Of a stretch of 10,416 nt of DNA, positions 7,090 to 10,416 are shown in pieces (position 1 is the stretch's first letter; each line of letters starts with the position of its first letter). Position numbers and translations under genes: made by a program. A model generated the notes under the pieces. The model ran no database searches, had not been told where the DNA came from, and saw only the letters and a list, made by a program, of their open reading frames with translations. This stretch comes from Rhizobiaceae bacterium (GTDB taxonomy: Bacteria > Pseudomonadota > Alphaproteobacteria > Rhizobiales > Rhizobiaceae): assembly GCA_021648425.1 (NCBI GenBank), contig JAKISV010000097.1, positions 1-10,416 on the forward strand. The letters run 5' to 3'.

Positions 7090-7341
7090 ATGAAAAAGAT
7101 CATAGCTTCTCTTGCCGTCGCAGGTGCACTTTCATTCAGTGTTGTACCCGTGACATTCGCCGCCTCACATGGCCAGGGTTGGGTGGATTGCAATACACAA
7201 TATGCTGCTACTCTGCGTGATGGCTCCAATCTGTCAATTGCCACCAATGTAGGTGATGCAGTTTCACAAAGTTCATCAAACATTTCCAACTGGATTGAAG
7301 CTAACAGAGCACTTGTCGCCTGTTACCAAAGCCTGCAATAG
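7090..7341 (+). CDS. Small exported two-cysteine protein, family not recognised
   Basis: The 83-residue product has a classic signal peptide: MKK, a hydrophobic core (IIASLAVAGALSFSVV), and an Ala-x-Ala-type cut near VTFA/ASHG, giving a mature protein of about 59 residues. The mature chain has exactly two cysteines, one near its start (WVDC) and one near its end (VACYQ), placed so they could form a disulphide in the periplasm. The middle is rich in Ser, Asn and Thr (SQSSSNISNW). I chose ATG 7090 because AAAGGA (7077-7082) lies 7 nt upstream and it starts the signal peptide exactly. An in-frame ATG at 7051 lacks a ribosome site and would put a charged 13-residue tail before the signal. The gene is monocistronic, with its own promoter candidate and terminator. 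I cannot assign a function. Confidence 0.75.
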   Translation: MKKIIASLAVAGALSFSVVPVTFAASHGQGWVDCNTQYAATLRDGSNLSIATNVGDAVSQSSSNISNWIEANRALVACYQSLQ

Positions 7342-7368
7342 GTTTTGCTGAAAAAAACGTAATAAATT

Positions 7369-7400
7369 AGCCGTGCCAACTGATTTGGTGCGGCTTTTTT
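7369..7400 (+). terminator. Rho-independent terminator after the small exported protein gene
   Basis: AGCCG-TG-CCAA and TTGG-TG-CGGCT form a hairpin interrupted by one small internal loop, followed directly by a run of six T. It begins 28 bp after the stop codon at 7341 and should insulate the rplM promoter downstream. Confidence 0.85.
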
Positions 7401-7413
7401 GCGAACTAAGTGA

Positions 7414-7427
7414 GGTATTATAATACC
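7414..7427. promoter_or_regulatory. Perfect 14-bp palindrome upstream of the rplM promoter
   Basis: GGTATTATAATACC is fully self-complementary and lies 59 bp upstream of the rplM -35 box, just after the preceding terminator. A dimeric regulator could bind it, but nothing in the sequence identifies one, and an AT-rich palindrome of this length can occur by chance. Confidence 0.3.
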
Positions 7428-7485
7428 CCTGTGATAACTATTTGTAATTATTGATGAATATCGACTGTGCTCTGTAAAGATTTAC

Positions 7486-7513
7486 TTGACCCTTGCGTGC
7501 CTTTCCTTATAAC
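7486..7513 (+). promoter_or_regulatory. Strong promoter of rplM-rpsI
   Basis: TTGACC (7486-7491) and TATAAC (7508-7513) are 16 bp apart. Read as CTTGAC with a 17-bp spacer, this fits the alphaproteobacterial housekeeping promoter well. Transcription should start near 7520, giving an untranslated leader of about 130 nt before the rplM ATG. Confidence 0.7.
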
Positions 7514-7525
7514 CAGTCCTTGATC

Positions 7526-7587
7526 ACGGGCTCCTGCTGCTGAAAGCACGGAGCCGTTGAATTTCCGGCCTTTGTTTCACCAAAGGC
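7526..7587 (+). promoter_or_regulatory. Structured leader of the rplM-rpsI mRNA: two hairpins
   Basis: Hairpin 1 (7526-7557) pairs ACGG(G)CTCC with GGAGCCGT, one G bulged, and continues inward with TGCT/AGCA around a GCTGAA loop. Hairpin 2 (7568-7587) pairs GCCTTTG perfectly with CAAAGGC around a 6-nt loop. Both fall between the predicted transcription start and the ribosome site. In E. coli L13 represses its own operon through the mRNA leader, so a comparable L13 target is plausible here, but this structure is not one I recognise. No T-run follows either hairpin, so attenuation by intrinsic termination is unlikely. Confidence 0.5.
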
Positions 7588-7604
7588 TGCACTAATTCCA
7601 GCAT

Positions 7605-7634
7605 ATGCTTAAAACACTTATGCTTAAAACATTT
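7605..7634 (+). repeat. 15-bp tandem duplication in the rplM leader
   Basis: ATGCTTAAAACACTT at 7605-7619 is followed at once by ATGCTTAAAACATTT at 7620-7634 (14 of 15 identical). Each copy starts with ATG, and both are in frame with rplM with no stop between. Neither ATG has a ribosome site, so they are probably not the used start. The second copy abuts the AGGGAA ribosome site. Confidence 0.8.
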
Positions 7635-7649
7635 AGGGAAACTATTCAG

Positions 7650-8114
7650 ATGACTACCTTCTCGCAGAAACCTGCACAGGTTGAGAAAAAATGGATATTG
7701 ATTGATGCTGAGGGCGTCGTCCTTGGTCGCATGGCCTCTATTGTTGCCAGTCGATTGCGCGGCAAACATAAGGTTACTTTCACACCGCACGTAGATGACG
7801 GCGATAATATTGTCATCATCAATGCCGAAAAGGTAAAACTCACCGGTAAAAAATACGAGAACAAAATTTATTACTGGCATACCGGTTATCCCGGCGGCAT
7901 CAAAGAGCGCACAGCGCGCGCCATTATTGAGGGCAAGTTCCCCGAGCGTGTGGTGCAAAAAGCAGTCCAGCGTATGATGCCCGGCGGCCCACTATCCAAC
8001 AAACAACTTGGCAACCTGCGTGTTTATGCAGGAAGCGATCATCCCCACACAGCTCAGAACCCCGAAGTTCTGGATGTTGCGGGAATGAACCCTAAAAACA
8101 AAAGAGGTGCATAA
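7650..8114 (+). CDS. rplM: Large-subunit ribosomal protein L13
   Basis: The 154-residue product is uL13, an early-assembly 50S protein. Diagnostic segments are KKWILIDAEGVVLGRMAS near the N-terminus, LRGKHKVTFTPHVDDGDN, the YYWHTGYPGGIKERTAR block, the signature region QRMMPGGPLSNKQLGNLRVYAG (cut here to key positions: MMP, GPL, LRVY), and the VLDVAGMNPKNKRGA end. ATG 7650 is chosen because AGGGAA (7635-7640) lies 9 nt upstream and the protein then begins MTTFSQKPAQV, matching alphaproteobacterial L13. Earlier in-frame ATGs (7605, 7620) lie in a tandem repeat, lack ribosome sites and would add 15 non-homologous residues. It forms an operon with rpsI, 3 nt downstream. Confidence 0.97.
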   Translation: MTTFSQKPAQVEKKWILIDAEGVVLGRMASIVASRLRGKHKVTFTPHVDDGDNIVIINAEKVKLTGKKYENKIYYWHTGYPGGIKERTARAIIEGKFPERVVQKAVQRMMPGGPLSNKQLGNLRVYAGSDHPHTAQNPEVLDVAGMNPKNKRGA

Positions 8115-8117
8115 GCG

Positions 8118-8618
8118 ATGTCTGATTTAAACTCCCTTGAAGAACTGGGTTCAGCCATTGAAGGCGCTGAAAATATTGAAGCGGCCGTTAGTGAGCCTGC
8201 TGCTCCGGTTTATGTCCAGAAAATTGATGATCTGGGTCGCGCCTATGCTACCGGCAAACGAAAAGACGCCATTGCCCGCGTCTGGCTCAAGCCCGGCACC
8301 GGCAAAGTCATCATCAACAAAAGAGACTATTCAAAATATTTTGCCCGTCCTGTATTGCAGATGGTGATGCGTCAGCCGATTGTTGCCGCTGACCGTGATG
8401 GCCAGTATGACATCATTGCCACCGTGCGCGGTGGCGGGTTATCAGGCCAGGCTGGTGCTGTGCGCCACGGTATTTCCAAAGCCCTTACCCTTTATGAGCC
8501 TGAACTGCGCCCGGTTCTGAAAAAAGGTGGCTTCCTTACCCGTGATTCGCGTACCGTTGAACGCAAAAAATATGGCCGCGCCAAGGCCCGTAAGAGCTTC
8601 CAGTTCTCAAAACGCTGA
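8118..8618 (+). CDS. rpsI: Small-subunit ribosomal protein S9
   Basis: uS9 is the 30S head protein whose C-terminal tail reaches the P-site tRNA. The 166 residues comprise an acidic N-terminal extension of about 40 residues (MSDLNSLEELGSAIEGAEN...), common in Hyphomicrobiales, and then the S9 domain. The domain shows GRAYATGKRKDAIARVWLKP, the signature GGGLSGQAGAVRHGISKAL, GGFLTRDSR, and the basic tail ending SFQFSKR, whose terminal Arg is the conserved tRNA contact. ATG 8118 follows the rplM TAA by 3 nt and has AGAGGTG across the end of rplM as ribosome site, so translation is coupled. A strong terminator follows. Confidence 0.97.
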   Translation: MSDLNSLEELGSAIEGAENIEAAVSEPAAPVYVQKIDDLGRAYATGKRKDAIARVWLKPGTGKVIINKRDYSKYFARPVLQMVMRQPIVAADRDGQYDIIATVRGGGLSGQAGAVRHGISKALTLYEPELRPVLKKGGFLTRDSRTVERKKYGRAKARKSFQFSKR

Positions 8619-8633
8619 TACTCTTCTTTGTAC

Positions 8634-8674
8634 AATGCAAACGGGGCCCCGTATCGAGGCCCCGTTTTTGCATT
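8634..8674. terminator. Strong intrinsic terminator shared by convergent genes
   Basis: ACGGGGCC (8641-8648) pairs perfectly with GGCCCCGT (8658-8665), and the stem extends outward as AATGCAAA/TTTTGCATT with two extra T on the right. A five-T run plus further T-rich sequence follows on the plus strand, so it ends rpsI. On the minus strand the T tract is short (TTT), so it may end the 8692-9237 gene less efficiently. Confidence 0.88.
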
Positions 8675-8691
8675 TTCTTTGTTACTGCGCC

Positions 8692-9237
8692 TTAACCTTC
8701 AAACAGCTTTTTCACTTTGCTGGAATAGGCCCGGTCTTTCAAAATTTTTTTCACAACAGCCATATTGTTTTCCGGCGGCATAATCGCCTGCATCGTCGCC
8801 AGCATTTGAGCCTTCATTTCAGCGCTCATGCTTTTATCTTTTTGCAATTCGCGCATCTGTGCCATCATATCCTGACCGTCACCATTTTCTAAAAAGCCAA
8901 CGGCAATGGCAGTGCTCATGGCAGCTTTGCTCCATTCTTCAGGACTGTTGAAGCCGAATGCCCGCAAGTCCCCAAGAATCTTATTGTAGATACCGCGCGA
9001 TTTCATCACCCCAACCATATTGGATGGGTCAGCGCTGGCAATTTCATTGTCTTTGTAATTTTTGCGAATAAACAAAGTCGCATCAATTGCCTGTTTTGCA
9101 ATTTTTTCACTCAGCACAATATGCTCAAAACCGGGCATCCCGGGCATTTGCTGGGCAAAAACCGGCGTTGGCTGGAATATTGATGGTGCGGCAATGCCTG
9201 TTGCAATGACTAAAGAGACACATAAATGTTTCAGCAT
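8692..9237 (-). CDS. Exported helical protein of unknown function
   Basis: The 181-residue protein has a signal peptide (MLKHLCVSLVIATGIAAPSIF...) with a probable cut after VFA (residue 28) and a mature start of QQMPGMPGFEHI. The mature part looks alpha-helical: an amphipathic SEKIAKQAIDATLFIRKNY, a central block around ILGDLRAFGFNSPEEWSKAA, a Met/Gln/Lys-rich helix (about 124-152), and a basic C-terminus (KKILKDRAYSSKVKKLFEG). No cysteines remain after the signal. I do not recognise the family. ATG 9237 is preferred because AAGGA lies about 8 nt upstream and the signal peptide then starts at Met. An in-frame ATG at 9261 would add eight charged residues. It lies downstream of the hydrolase gene in the same direction, 96 bp away, and ends facing rpsI. 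Confidence 0.78.
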   Translation of the reverse strand: MLKHLCVSLVIATGIAAPSIFQPTPVFAQQMPGMPGFEHIVLSEKIAKQAIDATLFIRKNYKDNEIASADPSNMVGVMKSRGIYNKILGDLRAFGFNSPEEWSKAAMSTAIAVGFLENGDGQDMMAQMRELQKDKSMSAEMKAQMLATMQAIMPPENNMAVVKKILKDRAYSSKVKKLFEG

Positions 9238-9333
9238 AAAATCGTCCTTCCATGGGGCCATAGAGTAAAAACACTAAGGCCTTTTTCAAGTTTATTAAAA
9301 GAAAACCGAATTAATCAGGGGGATTTATAAACG

Positions 9334-9975
9334 CTACTTGAGTGCACTGGTTGTCATGTAATCCAGATTGGTAGTGCGTGTCTCTTCTGCCGGTGCGTAA
9401 GCAGTTAGCACACTGGACGCAGGTTTAAGGGATGCTTCCGCCAGCCACACGGCAGAAATAATCGCATCATGTACGCGCTCAGAATCATCAATAGTAATAT
9501 GCACAGTGCTTGGAACGCGGGTGTTAATCACCAGGTTTTGCGCACGCTTGTTTTGTTTCAGCAGGCTAAAACCCGGTTGACTGCTCACATAAGATTCAGA
9601 CCAGGAGGCATTGGTTGGCGCAGATATACGTGGACCGGGAATATCAATCAAACCCAGATACATCACTTTAACGCCGGAAGAACGAAGTTTTTCTGTCAAT
9701 GAAACGGCACTGAGCGCTCCCATGGAATGGCCGATAAAAGCCACTTCTTTAGTGCCCCGCCGCATGATCTGATAATAGACCTTTAGCCAATTGCCATAAG
9801 GATTAGTCTCAGCGCGAATGCCTGAAGCTTTCAGTTTTTCTTCCAGATCATCAAGCCCAACAGAAAATGGCACGCCAGCTATACCGCGAAAAAGGTAAAC
9901 CTCAATCGCCATAGCGGGTGCCGCTGTGGTTAGTAGGGATAAAGCTATGGCAAATTTACTTAGCATACGAAACAA
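9334..9975 (-). CDS. Exported alpha/beta-hydrolase-like protein
   Basis: The 213-residue protein starts with a signal peptide (MFRMLSKFAIALSLLTTAAPAMA, cut near residue 23), so it should act in the periplasm. EVAFIGHSMGALSAVSL (residues 77-93) contains the nucleophile elbow GHSMG with Ser84. Asp111 in GLIDIPGP and His159 or His169 (VHITIDDSERVHD) could complete the triad. At about 190 mature residues it is a compact lipase/esterase/thioesterase-like hydrolase. The substrate cannot be read from sequence. The start is of interest: TTG 9975 has GGAG 8 nt upstream, whereas ATG 9966, three codons later, has no ribosome site at proper distance. I favour TTG; the signal peptide works with either. 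A weak promoter candidate lies upstream at 10066-10095. Confidence 0.82.
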   Translation of the reverse strand: MFRMLSKFAIALSLLTTAAPAMAIEVYLFRGIAGVPFSVGLDDLEEKLKASGIRAETNPYGNWLKVYYQIMRRGTKEVAFIGHSMGALSAVSLTEKLRSSGVKVMYLGLIDIPGPRISAPTNASWSESYVSSQPGFSLLKQNKRAQNLVINTRVPSTVHITIDDSERVHDAIISAVWLAEASLKPASSVLTAYAPAEETRTTNLDYMTTSALK

Positions 9976-10065
9976 GGTGTCATCTCCAGCATCTCACCTC
10001 AAAACGCAGACTAAAAATCCGCGCCCTGAATTTCCGATTTTGATCACTATAGCTACCATGTGGTT

Positions 10066-10095
10066 AAATTATGTTTGCCGAATATGGTTAATCAA
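10066..10095 (-). promoter_or_regulatory. Candidate promoter of the exported hydrolase gene
   Basis: On the minus strand, TTGATT (10095-10090) and TAATTT (10071-10066) are 18 bp apart, a plausible but imperfect sigma-70 pair between the aminotransferase stop and the hydrolase start. AT-rich sequence makes chance matches likely. Confidence 0.3.
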
Positions 10096-10129
10096 CTGTT
10101 ACGCCGGCGAATACACACTATCCCATATC

Positions 10130-10416
10130 TCATTTATGAGCCCAGTTCCAGTATAATTCCCGTGATTTTTGTGCAAACTCACCATATTCAAATTCGCGAT
10201 CATCGAAGGCACTTATATGGGCAATCTTTGAATAATTACCAGTGGAAAATATTTCATCCGCCTGGCGGAAGTCTTCAAGCCTCAAAGTCGCTTCATGCAC
10301 TTTTACCCCGGTCTCTTTCAGCAGTTTGATAACCCGCTGGCGTGTAATGCCATTGAGAAATGTACCATTGGGGGCAGGGGTGTAAACCTCCCCGTCTTTG
10401 GCCATGAATATATTTG
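10130..10416 (-). CDS. ilvE: Class IV aminotransferase (branched-chain type), C-terminal part only
   Basis: The frame is open to the window edge and ends at 10130, so only the last 95 or so residues of a roughly 290-residue enzyme are visible; the gene starts outside. The fragment reads NIFMAKDGEVYTPAPNGTFL, then NGITRQRVIKLL, the typical class IV segment where family members carry GITR, then ADEIFSTGNYSKI, whose TGN corresponds to the part binding the PLP phosphate, and ends with RELYWNWAHK, as in the branched-chain aminotransferase-like group of rhizobia. Such enzymes transfer the amino group between branched-chain amino acids and 2-oxoglutarate. D-amino-acid or other class IV aminotransferases cannot be excluded from the tail alone. 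No clear terminator follows. A Met inside the fragment (10405) is not the true start. Confidence 0.88.
   Translation of the reverse strand, partial: NIFMAKDGEVYTPAPNGTFLNGITRQRVIKLLKETGVKVHEATLRLEDFRQADEIFSTGNYSKIAHISAFDDREFEYGEFAQKSRELYWNWAHK

Noticed and set aside
1..10416. Search for CRISPR arrays, tRNA or rRNA genes, toxin-antitoxin pairs and phage or transposase genes
   Set aside because: I saw no spaced direct repeats, cloverleaf, or matching protein motifs. The only mobile-type signal is the inverted repeat at 5983-6187.

Overview
The window looks like a chromosomal housekeeping segment of an alphaproteobacterium, most likely in or near the Hyphomicrobiales (Rhizobiales). The support is the L13 N-terminus (TFSQKPAQVEKKW), the long acidic N-terminal extension and SFQFSKR end of S9, the class IV aminotransferase tail, and the style of the hom and recJ products. 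Base composition is moderate, roughly half G+C, and I see no strong compositional island. There is no rRNA, tRNA, CRISPR array, prophage or transposase gene.

Layout: (1) Positions 1-778, minus: an agmatinase-type ureohydrolase cut by the window edge, whose two Asp metal ligands in the FDID motif read as Ala. (2) 904-2430, plus: a membrane-anchored, single-domain, glutamate-synthase-like FMN/iron-sulfur protein, divergent from the ureohydrolase. (3) 5971 down to 2391, minus: a tight hom-recJ-yqaA run (homoserine dehydrogenase, RecJ exonuclease, small YqaA-type membrane protein). Its last gene overlaps the end of the plus-strand glutamate-synthase-like gene. (4) 5983-6187: a 205-bp nested inverted repeat, bounded by CTAG on both sides and lying directly against the hom start; it is probably a MITE-like element. 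(5) 6266-6727, minus: an orphan lipoprotein. (6) 7090-7341, plus: a small exported two-cysteine protein with its own promoter candidate and terminator. (7) 7486-8674, plus: the rplM-rpsI ribosomal protein operon with a strong promoter, a structured leader and a strong terminator. (8) 9975 down to 8692, minus: two exported proteins, one an alpha/beta hydrolase and one unrecognised. (9) 10416-10130, minus: the C-terminal end of a class IV (branched-chain type) aminotransferase.

Most genes are core metabolism or translation. Nitrogen and amino-acid metabolism recurs (ureohydrolase, glutamate-synthase-like protein, homoserine dehydrogenase, aminotransferase), but the genes sit in separate transcription units and I see no single pathway. 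I found no convincing new multi-gene system. The items most worth checking are the FAIA ureohydrolase, the 205-bp inverted-repeat element next to hom, and the rplM leader RNA.
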